Below are positions 1 through 8,412 of a DNA stretch of 64,000 bases, piece after piece (position 1 is the stretch's first letter; the number at the start of each line of letters is the position of its first letter). The notes below the pieces were generated by a model. That model had not been told where the DNA came from and did no database searches. It worked only from the letters and a program-made list of their open reading frames with translations. The position numbers were made by a program, and so were the translations under genes. Origin of the DNA: Sediminibacterium roseum (lineage in GTDB: Bacteria; Bacteroidota; Bacteroidia; Chitinophagales; Chitinophagaceae); the NCBI RefSeq assembly GCF_009939005.1, contig NZ_JAACJS010000002.1, forward strand, positions 216,646-280,645. The letters are read 5' to 3'.

Positions 1-272
1 CAATATATTGCCGCAGAGCCGTTCACATGCCTCAACGATCATCCATCCCTTTCCAGGCCGGCGCCCGTTTCTCCCGGCTTCCATTTTACCTGGTTACCAC
101 CTAAAATAGGTTAGCCGTTGGCGCAACAGCCATAGGTGGGTCTTGCCGGGTTTGTCTTCCAATCAAATAATTGTTGTTTACAGGGTACAGTAAATGTTAC
201 AAAGTATACCTGAAATACCGTAACAGCATGTTTTTACAATGGCAGGAACTTTGTCTTATAAAAACAAACAAG
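1..272. other. Left edge, no gene assigned
   Basis: No complete gene is visible. A minus-strand frame is open from an ATG at 84 to the window edge (28 codons) and could be the 5' end of a gene continuing outside the window, but its residues match no family I recognise. The plus strand has only short frames. The stretch before 273 presumably carries the promoter of the metal-handling genes, but I see no convincing minus-7 box. Confidence 0.3.
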
Positions 273-494
273 ATGGAAAACAAGACTTTGCAATTCAAAA
301 CAAACCTCAATTGTGGCGGATGTGTAGCTGCCGTAAAACCCCAATTAGACAACGCAGCAGGCATTTGCCACTGGTCTGTTGACACAAATAACAAAGACAA
401 AGTACTTACCGTGCATTCCGAAGGCATCACGGAAGAACAGGTTGTTGATCTCGTAGAGAAAAAAGGTTTTAAAATCGAACCCATTCATAATTAA
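273..494 (+). CDS. Heavy-metal-associated (HMA) domain protein
   Basis: This 73-residue protein is a single HMA domain, the ferredoxin-like fold that binds Cu(I) or another soft metal in CopZ-type chaperones and P-type ATPases. The metal-binding Cys-x-x-Cys is seen as NCGGC at residues 13-17, and the C-terminal half has the expected helix and strand ending in KKGFKIEP. The ATG at 273 was chosen over an in-frame start at 171 because the domain begins there and the upstream codons read like non-coding sequence. It lies 10 bp before a DUF3347 gene and near a multicopper oxidase, so copper trafficking is the likely role. The exact metal is inferred. Confidence 0.85.
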   Translation: MENKTLQFKTNLNCGGCVAAVKPQLDNAAGICHWSVDTNNKDKVLTVHSEGITEEQVVDLVEKKGFKIEPIHN

Positions 495-504
495 AACGAA
501 AAAA

Positions 505-945
505 ATGAAAAAGATATTTTTTGCAATCATAGCCATGCTGGCAGGATCGTCGTTGTTCGCGCAGCAAATCGATAAACTGGCCGGCGAGTACAATACAGTA
601 AAGAACGCGCTTGTAGCAGGAGACAGTAAAACAGCAGGAGATGCGTCTGCCCTTTTCCTGCAAAGCATAAAGGAAGAAAACGATTTTGCGCTGAGGAACG
701 ATCTGCTCAAAGCCGTGGATGAACTTGCAAAAGCTGCTACGCTCGACAAACAGAGGGCTGTCTTCAACGAAGTATCCACTACTTTCTGGAAAACAGTGAA
801 GGCCGCCGGCAAAACAGGATCTACCCTGTACTACCAGTATTGCCCTATGAAAAAAGCGTATTGGGTGAGCAGGGAGAAGGAGATCAAAAATCCGTATTAC
901 GGTTCATCCATGCTTACCTGTGGCAAAGTGGTTGAAACAAATTGA
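505..945 (+). CDS. DUF3347 domain secreted protein
   Basis: This 146-residue protein has a signal peptide (residues 1-20, ending LFAQ) followed by a DUF3347 domain. The diagnostic C-terminal half has YYQYCPM, then AYWVSREKEI and NPYYGSSMLTCG. DUF3347 occurs alone or at the end of CusB-like efflux adaptors and accompanies copper-resistance genes in Bacteroidota; two Cys and a Met near the C-terminus could bind metal. It starts 10 bp after the HMA gene, suggesting co-transcription, and is followed by a strong hairpin. Its biochemical function is not established; a periplasmic metal-binding role is inferred from context. Confidence 0.8.
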   Translation: MKKIFFAIIAMLAGSSLFAQQIDKLAGEYNTVKNALVAGDSKTAGDASALFLQSIKEENDFALRNDLLKAVDELAKAATLDKQRAVFNEVSTTFWKTVKAAGKTGSTLYYQYCPMKKAYWVSREKEIKNPYYGSSMLTCGKVVETN

Positions 946-951
946 TGCCGC

Positions 952-985
952 AAAGGCACCGCGCACTGCGGTGCCTTTGTATTTT
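952..985 (+). terminator. Rho-independent terminator
   Basis: An 11-bp perfect stem (952-962 pairs with 968-978, core AAAGGCACCGC) closes a 5-nt loop and is followed by a T-rich tract. It sits 7 bp after the DUF3347 stop, so it ends the HMA-DUF3347 transcript. Confidence 0.85.
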
Positions 986-1112
986 ATCATCGTTCGTTGA
1001 ACCAACGTTCCTCCTGCTTTTTGTAGGGGATGGCGAAGCTGCAAGTACGCAGGTAAAAAATAGCAGAACCAAGTAAATAATGATCAACCCCGATCTCTAA
1101 AACAGGCTCACA

Positions 1113-3674
1113 ATGAAATACCCAGGTATATTAATATTTTTTCTCGGCCTCGCATTGGCTGGTGTAAGCCAGCACAGTAATACAGCGGGTTCAGGGGCGC
1201 ACAAGCAGGAAACATACACCTGCCCCATGCATCCCGAAATACGGGAAACCAAACCGGGCAAATGCCCCAAATGCGGTATGCCGCTTGTTCCCGTTACACA
1301 ACGCCCCGGTAAAAACAAGCCGGAAGAAAAGCAGGATCACAAAGACATGGAAGACATGAATAACGGGAGCGAATTAAGCGAGGCACACAAAAGCGCAAAA
1401 GCAAAACTCGCATCAACCAAAGAATACCCCGTTAAACAAAGCGCGCGCCCACATACGGTCAGGTATGAACTCTATGTTACCGATACACTTGTGCACTTTG
1501 GTAAAAAAAGCAAGAGAGCGATCGCGGTGAACGGGCAGATCCCGATGCCCACCCTCGAATTTACAGAAGGGGATACGGCCGAGATCATTGTACACAACCA
1601 GCTGAAGGAAAGCACCTCGCTTCACTGGCACGGCGTGTTCCTGCCCAACAAAGAAGATGGCGTTCCCTATCTTACCCAGCAACCCATTGATCCGGGAACT
1701 ACGTACACTTACCGCTTCCCCATTATACAGAACGGAACACATTGGTATCATTCCCACTCGGGGTTGCAGGAACAGATCGGCATGTATGGCAGTTTTATCA
1801 TGCACAAAAGAACGGGAGATAAAACGTTCCGCAAAGGAATTGACAACCTTCCCACCGTTCCGGTCATCATCAGTGAATGGACCGACCTGAACCCCGATAA
1901 TGTTAACCGGATGTTGCACAGTGCAACAGACTGGTTCGCCATTCAAAAAGGCGCCACGCAGAGTTATGCTGAGGCGATCAGGAGCGGGGCATTCAAAACA
2001 AAACTCACCAACGAATGGAAACGGATGACAGCGATGGATGTGAGCGATGTGTATTACGACAGGATACTGCTCAATGGTAAACCCACGCTGGATCTGAAAA
2101 CGGTTGACGGCAGGGAACTGGTGGCAGGCGATAAAGTGCGGTTACGTGTTTCAAACGGCGGCGCCTCCTCTTATTTCTGGCTGAGGTATGGCGGCGGTAA
2201 AATGATCGTGGTGGCGAGCGACGGCGTGGATGTGGAACCCGTTGAGGTAGACCGGCTGATCATTGCTGTATCCGAAACCTACGATATCGTGGTAACGGTG
2301 CCCGATCATGCAAAAGCGTTTGAGTTTATGGCAACAACCGAGGACCGGACAAATTCCGCGAGCATGTTTGTGGGCAGTGGTGCGCGCCAGTTCATCGGTG
2401 CGATGCCAAGGCTGAAATATTTCAAAGGGATGAAAATGATGAACGATATGATGAAGATGAACGGCGATCTCGATGATATGGGCATGAACATGAGCTGGAA
2501 CCAGATGGACATGAACGTGGTCATGTATCCCGAGATCACCGGAGAAGAACAAGACAAACGCAAAAAGAAAGAAAAGGGCAGTGATACCAAAACAGGTATG
2601 GGCAACATGAAACACGACATGGAGGCCGGTGCCAACCGGTACAACCCCAACGCGCTAGCAGACATCGTTACATTGAATTATGCCATGCTTGTGGCGCCAC
2701 AAAAGACAACACTTCCCGCTCATGCGCCTGTAAAAGAACTTCGGTTCACATTAACCGGCAACATGAACCGGTATGTATGGAGCATGGACAACCGCGTGCT
2801 GGACGAAACAGACAAAATACCGGTTAAGAAGGGCGAAATACTGCGCATCACGCTTTTCAATAACTCTATGATGCGGCACCCGATGCACCTGCACGGTTTC
2901 GATTTTCGGTTGCTGAATGGCCAGGGAGAAAGAGCGCCGTTGAAGAACATCATTGATATTATGCCGATGGAAACCGATACGATAGAATTTCTCGCTGATA
3001 CGGAAGGCGATTGGTTTTTCCATTGTCATATTCTTTACCATATGATGTCTGGCATGAACCGGGTATTGGCTGTTGGCGATTACCAGAATCCCAACCTGCC
3101 CGATAAAGCACGGGCCTACCGCATGCTGCAACGCGAAAGCAATATGGCTCATGTAATGGCGCAAAACGATTTTGCCACCAATGGGAACGATGGGGAATTG
3201 ATGCTGATGAACACACGCTTCAATCTTGGAACGGAGTGGCGGTTGGGATACAACAACATGCATGGGTACGAAGTAGAAACCCATCTCGGGCGATACATAG
3301 GAAAGATGCAATGGCTGATGCCGTTCGTTGGCTTCGACTGGCGCTACCGCAAAATGGGCATTGACGAACATGAAAAAAATCTCTTTGGACAAACCAACAA
3401 CAAAGACAACCGAAGCGCCGTTAGCCTGGGTGTTATGTATACGCTTCCCATGCTGGTAAATTTCCAGGCAGAAGTTTACCACGACGGTATTGTCCGTTTA
3501 TCGTTGATGCGTGAAGACATTCCTGTTTCAAAAAGATTGCGCGGCGGATTTATGGTCAATACCGACCGTGAGTATATGGTTGACCTGCGCTATGTTGTTA
3601 ACAGGAACATAGGTGTGAGAACGCATTACGATAGCGACATGGGTTTTGGCGTTGGGCTTGCGCTGAATTATTAG
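1113..3674 (+). CDS. Multicopper oxidase fused to metal-binding motif and CopB-like barrel
   Basis: This 853-residue exported protein has three parts. After a signal peptide (1-20) comes a heavy-metal-binding motif (37-60: CPMHPEI, then CPKCGMP). The multicopper oxidase core spans about 105-655, with copper ligands HWH (171-173), HWYHSH (210-215), HPMHLHG (589-595) and HCHILYHMMSGM (637-648), giving T1 ligand Cys638 and probable axial Met648. A Met-rich segment at about 435-475 resembles the copper-recruiting loop of CopA/CueO. Residues about 690-853 look like a CopB-type outer-membrane beta domain (GRYIGK, WLMPFVG, DFRYR-like and DLRYVV strands). Family knowledge suggests Cu(I) oxidation and periplasmic copper tolerance. 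It follows the HMA/DUF3347 pair but lies beyond its terminator. The fused barrel is the unusual part. Confidence 0.92.
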   Translation: MKYPGILIFFLGLALAGVSQHSNTAGSGAHKQETYTCPMHPEIRETKPGKCPKCGMPLVPVTQRPGKNKPEEKQDHKDMEDMNNGSELSEAHKSAKAKLASTKEYPVKQSARPHTVRYELYVTDTLVHFGKKSKRAIAVNGQIPMPTLEFTEGDTAEIIVHNQLKESTSLHWHGVFLPNKEDGVPYLTQQPIDPGTTYTYRFPIIQNGTHWYHSHSGLQEQIGMYGSFIMHKRTGDKTFRKGIDNLPTVPVIISEWTDLNPDNVNRMLHSATDWFAIQKGATQSYAEAIRSGAFKTKLTNEWKRMTAMDVSDVYYDRILLNGKPTLDLKTVDGRELVAGDKVRLRVSNGGASSYFWLRYGGGKMIVVASDGVDVEPVEVDRLIIAVSETYDIVVTVPDHAKAFEFMATTEDRTNSASMFVGSGARQFIGAMPRLKYFKGMKMMNDMMKMNGDLDDMGMNMSWNQMDMNVVMYPEITGEEQDKRKKKEKGSDTKTGMGNMKHDMEAGANRYNPNALADIVTLNYAMLVAPQKTTLPAHAPVKELRFTLTGNMNRYVWSMDNRVLDETDKIPVKKGEILRITLFNNSMMRHPMHLHGFDFRLLNGQGERAPLKNIIDIMPMETDTIEFLADTEGDWFFHCHILYHMMSGMNRVLAVGDYQNPNLPDKARAYRMLQRESNMAHVMAQNDFATNGNDGELMLMNTRFNLGTEWRLGYNNMHGYEVETHLGRYIGKMQWLMPFVGFDWRYRKMGIDEHEKNLFGQTNNKDNRSAVSLGVMYTLPMLVNFQAEVYHDGIVRLSLMREDIPVSKRLRGGFMVNTDREYMVDLRYVVNRNIGVRTHYDSDMGFGVGLALNY

Positions 3675-3710
3675 TGTTGTTGTATAAACCATTCAACAGC
3701 TCAAAATAAA

Positions 3711-3742
3711 AATGCGGTTCATGGTTGAACCGCATTTTTTTT
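3711..3742. terminator. Bidirectional hairpin terminator
   Basis: A 10-bp stem (3711-3720 with 3727-3736, core AATGCGGTTC) has A-rich sequence before it and a T-run after it. It lies between the converging ends of the multicopper oxidase and the Gfo/Idh/MocA gene and can serve both. Confidence 0.85.
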
Positions 3743-3775
3743 ATTGAGCCTTGTGAGAACAAGGTGTTGTTGTTT

Positions 3776-5290
3776 TTATACGCCCAATGTCCAGCCTTCC
3801 CTGTACGTTCTTTTCACATACTGGTTTGCATCTTCGAAATTCGTGATCCGCATGCTTGGCCCATCCCAAAGCAGTTTGATGCCGCGGCCGGGGTATACGG
3901 TCCTGTCTTTTCCTTCTTTTGTTTTTTCTGTTTTAGCGATGTTGTAACTGCGTATGGCGAGGTTGCCCATGAGCACGCTCTCTGTGAGTGGCCCGGCGAT
4001 ATCGAAATTAGAGCTGAGGTTTTTCGCCTGCTCGCTTCCATATCCTGCGATAGCAGCTTCTACCCACTGGTGGTAGTGGCCCGTTTCTGCACCCGGCACA
4101 CGCGGGATGGTTTTTTTAACATCCGCCTGTGCTGTTAATGCTGTTGGCAGGAGTGTAGGCATTTTACCATAAGTGCCGCACATCATTTTGCCTTTTGTTC
4201 CTTCGAAGATCGCACCGCCGTCGCCACCGTCGCCAAGCAGTTCGGTTGGCCCGAGTTCTTCGGGGCGTGCAGGCAGGATACCGCCATCCATCCAGGTAAG
4301 TTTTACATCTGGCTTGCCATTTTTTCCTTTGAATGTAAGTGTGATGGACGAAGCGATCGGTCCTGATTCCGGATAGTTGCCCGGTGTCCAGTTCTCAACA
4401 TAAGGGCGTGCCATGCTGCATTCTGCAGAAACAGGATAACCGAGATCGAGTACCGCGAAGGCAGGCGCCATGATGTGGCAGGCCATATCGCCCAGTGCGC
4501 CGGTACCATAATCCCACCAGCCGCGCCAGTTAAACGGAACCAGTTTCTCTACATAATCTTTGTAAGGTGCGGTACCCAGCCACAGGTTCCAATCGAGTTC
4601 GGCCGGAACCGGTGGCTTGTTGCTGCTCCATGGAATGCCTTGCGGCCATACCGGGCGGTTGGTAAAGCAGGTGATGGTGTGCACATCGCCGATCTTGCCG
4701 GCATTGTACCATTCCTGCAACTGGCGAACGCCATCGCCCGACGCACCCTGGTTGCCCATCTGTGTAACTACCTTATAGTTGTGCGCCGCTTTCGTGAGCA
4801 TACGCGCCTCGTAGATATCGTGTGTAAGTGGTTTCTGGATGTATACGTGTTTGTTGAGCTGCATGGCGGCCATACCCACTACACCGTGCATGTGGTCGGG
4901 AATGGAAACAGACACGGCATCGATGTTCTTGTGTTCTTTATCGAGCATCTCGCGGTAATCGCGGTACAGTTTTGCTTTCGGGTAACGGTCCTGGCTTTTT
5001 TTGATCTGGCGCAGGTCCACATCGCAGATCGAAACGATATCGGCTTTGCCGCTGCCGTAAAAGTTCCAAAGGTCGCTTTCGCCTTTACCGCCGGCGCCCA
5101 CACCCGCAATGCGCAATTTATCACTCGGTGCCGTAAAACCGCGGCCCAGAACATGGCGCGGAACAATGTAAAATCCCGCAGCGGCCAATGCCGTATTGCG
5201 GATAAACGAACGCCTTGAATCCTGTGCCTGGTTCACCTGCTCATGCGATGCATCCGAACCCTGGATCTTGTTTTCCTGTTTCTTTTTCAT
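3776..5290 (-). CDS. Tat-exported Gfo/Idh/MocA family oxidoreductase
   Basis: This 504-residue protein starts with a twin-arginine signal (SRRSFIR at about 26-32, then a hydrophobic AALAAAGF-type segment), followed by an NAD(P)-binding Rossmann domain (RIAGVGAGGKG, about 60-70, and ICDVD). The EKP-like motif of the family is present as QKPLTHD. Gfo/Idh/MocA enzymes oxidise or reduce sugars, inositols and related alcohols with a tightly bound nicotinamide cofactor; Tat export fits folding with cofactor in the cytoplasm. The substrate cannot be read from sequence. It is monocistronic, converges with the multicopper oxidase, and has a LacI-type palindrome about 95 bp upstream, suggesting control by a carbohydrate-responsive repressor. 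Confidence 0.9.
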   Translation of the reverse strand: MKKKQENKIQGSDASHEQVNQAQDSRRSFIRNTALAAAGFYIVPRHVLGRGFTAPSDKLRIAGVGAGGKGESDLWNFYGSGKADIVSICDVDLRQIKKSQDRYPKAKLYRDYREMLDKEHKNIDAVSVSIPDHMHGVVGMAAMQLNKHVYIQKPLTHDIYEARMLTKAAHNYKVVTQMGNQGASGDGVRQLQEWYNAGKIGDVHTITCFTNRPVWPQGIPWSSNKPPVPAELDWNLWLGTAPYKDYVEKLVPFNWRGWWDYGTGALGDMACHIMAPAFAVLDLGYPVSAECSMARPYVENWTPGNYPESGPIASSITLTFKGKNGKPDVKLTWMDGGILPARPEELGPTELLGDGGDGGAIFEGTKGKMMCGTYGKMPTLLPTALTAQADVKKTIPRVPGAETGHYHQWVEAAIAGYGSEQAKNLSSNFDIAGPLTESVLMGNLAIRSYNIAKTEKTKEGKDRTVYPGRGIKLLWDGPSMRITNFEDANQYVKRTYREGWTLGV

Positions 5291-5383
5291 GCTGTCAATC
5301 GTTGGTTGTTAGGAGGAAGAAAAATAGAGACATGAATTTATTGAAATAATGCTTCGGATGTTAGGAAATCAAAAAAATAATGC

Positions 5384-5399
5384 GCTTAATCGATTAAGC
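5384..5399. promoter_or_regulatory. LacI-family-type operator palindrome
   Basis: The perfect 16-bp palindrome GCTTAATCGATTAAGC has the central CG typical of LacI/GalR operators. It lies 94-109 bp upstream of the minus-strand oxidoreductase start in a 215-bp intergenic region. Binding by a LacI-type regulator is inferred. Confidence 0.5.
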
Positions 5400-5455
5400 A
5401 AATCATTTATGGCAAATTCGAATAACAATTTATAAATCATCAGGCCATACGGATC

Positions 5456-5483
5456 ACAAAAAAAGCCCGTAGTACAACGGGCC
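5456..5483 (-). terminator. Rho-independent terminator
   Basis: The stem GCCCGT/ACGGGC (5465-5470 with 5477-5482) is followed on the minus strand by a run of T. It ends the transcript of the lipoprotein gene that stops at 5506. Confidence 0.8.
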
Positions 5484-5505
5484 TGAAATAATATAAGCAT
5501 GCGGC

Positions 5506-5964
5506 TTAATTGCGCAACTTCAGGGAATAGAGCACCGGAGGCTTGCGCATTTCGGTGGAAATAGATACACCGGTGTATTTACCGTCTTTTTTTTGTAACA
5601 TTTCCATGTCAATAATTCCGTATTTGTGTAGCAATTGAGCCGAATCCATCTCTGTATAATTGATGATCACCCAAACATCTGAAGTCACATACAGGCGACT
5701 GGTTTTCGAAACCTCGCCGGAAGCCGCAACCAGGGAATAAACCCCTTTCGAAAAAGATTCTGCGCCGACCTCCTGCAATCCTGGCCTGATCTTAAAGGTT
5801 CTTGTCCGGCTGTTCCGTGACTCTTGTCTCCCGATATTCATTTTAAGAGAAACCTCTTTATCACTATCGTTGTTCACGATCCAATGGGTAGTATAACGGG
5901 GCGTCAAACATGAAGTAAAAGCCAAACCAACTAAAAACAAAACGAGCAGTTTTCGAAAAATCAT
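5506..5964 (-). CDS. Small lipoprotein of unknown function
   Basis: This 152-residue protein has a type II signal sequence: a hydrophobic stretch at residues 5-16 and a lipobox ending TSC with lipidation Cys19. The mature part reads as a small beta-rich domain (alternating strands such as YTTHWIVNN and LYVTSDVWVIINYTEM) and has no catalytic motif I recognise. It has its own terminator and a good minus-7 box (TACCTTTG), so it is probably a single-gene transcript. An envelope location is well supported; no function can be assigned. Confidence 0.7.
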   Translation of the reverse strand: MIFRKLLVLFLVGLAFTSCLTPRYTTHWIVNNDSDKEVSLKMNIGRQESRNSRTRTFKIRPGLQEVGAESFSKGVYSLVAASGEVSKTSRLYVTSDVWVIINYTEMDSAQLLHKYGIIDMEMLQKKDGKYTGVSISTEMRKPPVLYSLKLRN

Positions 5965-5993
5965 AAAGGATATTGGTTCACCGGTTCAGACAA

Positions 5994-6023
5994 CAAAGGT
6001 ATTTAAATACAAACACATGCAAA
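5994..6023 (-). promoter_or_regulatory. Bacteroidota-type promoter for lipoprotein gene
   Basis: Read on the minus strand, TTTG (6020-6023) is followed after 18 bp by TACCTTTG (5994-6001), matching the TTTG/TAnnTTTG consensus. The start codon lies 29 bp downstream. Confidence 0.6.
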
Positions 6024-6373
6024 TACATATTCATGTGATTGTTCGTCCTTATGACGCCCCACGGGCACCAATCGTTGCTTCATCCCAAAAAAATATCCGT
6101 GTCCGTAAATCGTAAGCCCAGGAAACGGGACCACAATACCGCAAAAAAATCCCCAGGTCAACCACGACCCAGGGATCATCTCTAAATTCAACCGCGTTTA
6201 TAATAAAATAGGACAAACTTTTGTTCTGCGAGAGTACTGCATGTTGGGTTTTGAAACAACAGTTAAAACACCCTTTTTTGAGGAAAGGGCGGCCTTCTGC
6301 TCAATACCCATTGCTCACGCGCCCCTGCACGCCCCCTCTTCCAAATTGATTATCTTACACCCAAAGCTGTTTC
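6024..6373. other. Intergenic region, no gene seen
   Basis: No convincing gene is seen. A 62-codon minus-strand frame (6003-6191) lacks family similarity and overlaps the lipoprotein promoter. An imperfect hairpin with a T-run on the minus strand lies around 6136-6182. The last 40 bp before 6374 must carry the aldehyde dehydrogenase promoter, but the only candidate box (TATCTTAC, near 6350) is weak. Confidence 0.4.
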
Positions 6374-7753
6374 ATGCCAACTGAAATTCAAACCCAACTT
6401 GCTTTGCTGCGCCGGTATTTTGAAAGTGGTGTTACCAGGCCGTATGCATTCAGGAAAGAACAGTTGATGAAACTGAAGGCCGCGGTGGTTGCGCACGAGG
6501 AAGAGATCTACGCGGCATTGTACAAAGACCTCAAAAAAAGCAAGGAGGAATGCTGGGTTACGGAGAACGGTTTTTTTCTTGCGGAACTGAACCACGTTGC
6601 CGCCAACCTGCGCAGGTGGATGGAACCCGAAGCGGTACCTACCAACCTGCTCAATCTTCCCTCCAGTAGCCGCCTGGTGCGTGAACCGCTGGGCGTAACA
6701 TTGGTGATCGGCCCGTGGAATTATCCTTTTCAATTGCTGTTCACCCCGCTGCTGGGCGCGATAGCCGCCGGCAACTGCGTGGTGGTGAAACCAAGTGAAT
6801 TTGCGCCTGCCACATCACTGGTAATGCAGAAAATAATCGAATCGGCCTTTGAGAAAAATTACGTGTTGTTTGTTCCCGGCGATGGTTCGGTTGTGATCCC
6901 GGAAATGATGGACCATTTTCGTTTCGACCATGTTTTTTACACAGGCAGCACCGCGGTTGGCCGCATCATTTATAAAATGGCAGCCGAAAAGCTGGTGCCC
7001 GTTACACTGGAGCTCGGAGGGAAAAGCCCCTGCGTGGTTGAAAGCGACGCAAACATCAATATTGCCGCGAAGCGGATCGTTATGACAAAGTTTTCGAACG
7101 CCGGGCAAATGTGCGTTGCTCCCGATTATGTTCTGGTACACGCATCGAAGAAAGAAGCCTTGCTCGCGGCGCTCACAGAAAAGATCCTGAAATTTTTCGG
7201 CGACAAACCGGAAGACAGCGAACACTACGGGAAACTCATCAACCAAAAACAATTCGACCGGGTAGTACAATACTTATCGGCCGGAAGAATATTGTATGGC
7301 GGGCGGCACGATGCATCACGGCTTTTCATAGAACCCACTTTGCTGGTTGATGTTCCGCCTGGTGCCGCGGTTATGAAAGAGGAGATCTTTGGCCCTGTAT
7401 TGCCGGTGATCGGCTACGAAACCAACGAAGAAGCGCTCGCGATCATCAACCAGAACCCGAACCCGCTTGCTTTCTATGTTTTTACCGGGGATGTTGACAA
7501 AGAGCACTACTGGCTGGGTGCCGTACCGTCTGGCGGCGCCTGCGTAAACAACGCCAGCTGGCACCTTACCAACCCTTCGCTTCCCTTTGGCGGGCGGGGT
7601 TTCAGCGGAACAGGTGCGTATCACGGGAAACATTCATTTGATGCTTTCTGCCATACAAAGGCCGTTATGAAAACGCCAACCTGGTTCGACCCGTTCATCA
7701 AATACCCACCGTTGAAAGGGCGGTTGCGGTTGTTTAAATGGCTGATCCGATGA
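6374..7753 (+). CDS. Aldehyde dehydrogenase (class 3 / AlkH-like)
   Basis: This 459-residue NAD(P)-dependent aldehyde dehydrogenase oxidises aldehydes to acids. The catalytic Cys247 lies in SNAGQMCVAPDY and the general base Glu213 in LELGGKSP; the coenzyme site is seen in GPWNYPF (113-119) and FTGSTAVG-like YTGSTAVG (189-196). The length of about 460 residues, without the N-terminal extension of class 1/2 enzymes, and the motif set place it with class 3 fatty or aromatic aldehyde dehydrogenases. It overlaps the downstream glutathione peroxidase gene by 4 bp (ATGA), so the two are translationally coupled and may jointly handle lipid peroxidation products. That pairing is inferred. Confidence 0.93.
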   Translation: MPTEIQTQLALLRRYFESGVTRPYAFRKEQLMKLKAAVVAHEEEIYAALYKDLKKSKEECWVTENGFFLAELNHVAANLRRWMEPEAVPTNLLNLPSSSRLVREPLGVTLVIGPWNYPFQLLFTPLLGAIAAGNCVVVKPSEFAPATSLVMQKIIESAFEKNYVLFVPGDGSVVIPEMMDHFRFDHVFYTGSTAVGRIIYKMAAEKLVPVTLELGGKSPCVVESDANINIAAKRIVMTKFSNAGQMCVAPDYVLVHASKKEALLAALTEKILKFFGDKPEDSEHYGKLINQKQFDRVVQYLSAGRILYGGRHDASRLFIEPTLLVDVPPGAAVMKEEIFGPVLPVIGYETNEEALAIINQNPNPLAFYVFTGDVDKEHYWLGAVPSGGACVNNASWHLTNPSLPFGGRGFSGTGAYHGKHSFDAFCHTKAVMKTPTWFDPFIKYPPLKGRLRLFKWLIR

Positions 7754-8403
7754 AAAAACTTTTGATCGGTTCCGTTGTTATCCTTGTTTGCCTAACACTC
7801 ATCAAACGAAAAGACATGACCTGGCGACAGTCGTTCCTGAAAACAGTATACCCGTTGCTGATGTTGAAATCGAAATGGTTTCCCGGCAAAACGGCTTCGC
7901 TGCTGAACCCGGGAAACAGCAGGCCGTATGTTCCTTTTTATGGGCTGACTGCGGTGGCCAATGATGGAACGGTGATCGACCTCCATCGTTTTTCAGGAAA
8001 AAAAATATTGCTTGTAAATACCGCGAGCGATTGTGGTTACACAGGGCAATACGATGAACTCGAGCAATTGCACCGGCAATTCAAAGACCTTGTGGTCATC
8101 GGGTTTCCTGCCAATGATTTCAAGCAACAGGAGAAGGCAGACGATGCCTCTATCGCACAATTCTGCAAAATAAATTTCGGTGTCAGTTTTCCCCTGATGC
8201 AGAAAACGCATGTTGTTAAAACCGCGGAGCAAAATGCGGTGTTCGATTGGTTATCGCACAAGGAAAAAAACGGCTGGTGCAACCAGGCGCCCGTCTGGAA
8301 CTTTTGCAAATACGTGGTGAACGAAGAAGGGGTTTTGCTGGGATTTTTTGACCAGTCGGTTTCGCCGCTTGATGCCAGGATCACCGGCCTGCTTCAAAAA
8401 TAG
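7750..8403 (+). CDS. Glutathione peroxidase family (Cys-type) thiol peroxidase
   Basis: With the ATG at 7750 the protein has 217 residues; this start overlaps the aldehyde dehydrogenase stop as ATGA and was preferred to an ATG at 7738. An N-terminal hydrophobic segment (about 4-17) suggests membrane anchoring or export. The peroxidatic Cys95 lies in NTASDCGYT, replacing selenocysteine, and the other family signatures follow: VIGFPANDF and the Trp/Asn-containing VWNFCKYVV. The enzyme reduces hydroperoxides, in bacteria usually with thioredoxin rather than glutathione. The N-terminal extension is longer than in the cytosolic enzymes of about 160 residues. It converges on dusB with only 9 bp between the stops. 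Confidence 0.9.
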   Translation: MKKLLIGSVVILVCLTLIKRKDMTWRQSFLKTVYPLLMLKSKWFPGKTASLLNPGNSRPYVPFYGLTAVANDGTVIDLHRFSGKKILLVNTASDCGYTGQYDELEQLHRQFKDLVVIGFPANDFKQQEKADDASIAQFCKINFGVSFPLMQKTHVVKTAEQNAVFDWLSHKEKNGWCNQAPVWNFCKYVVNEEGVLLGFFDQSVSPLDARITGLLQK

Positions 8404-8412
8404 AACCGGCTT

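Noticed and set aside
1..84. Minus-strand gene fragment at the left edge
   Set aside because: It is only 28 codons and unrecognisable, so it is listed as an edge region and not called as a gene.
6003..6191. 62-codon minus-strand frame, initially taken for a small membrane protein
   Set aside because: It overlaps the lipoprotein promoter, has no family similarity and no usable start context.
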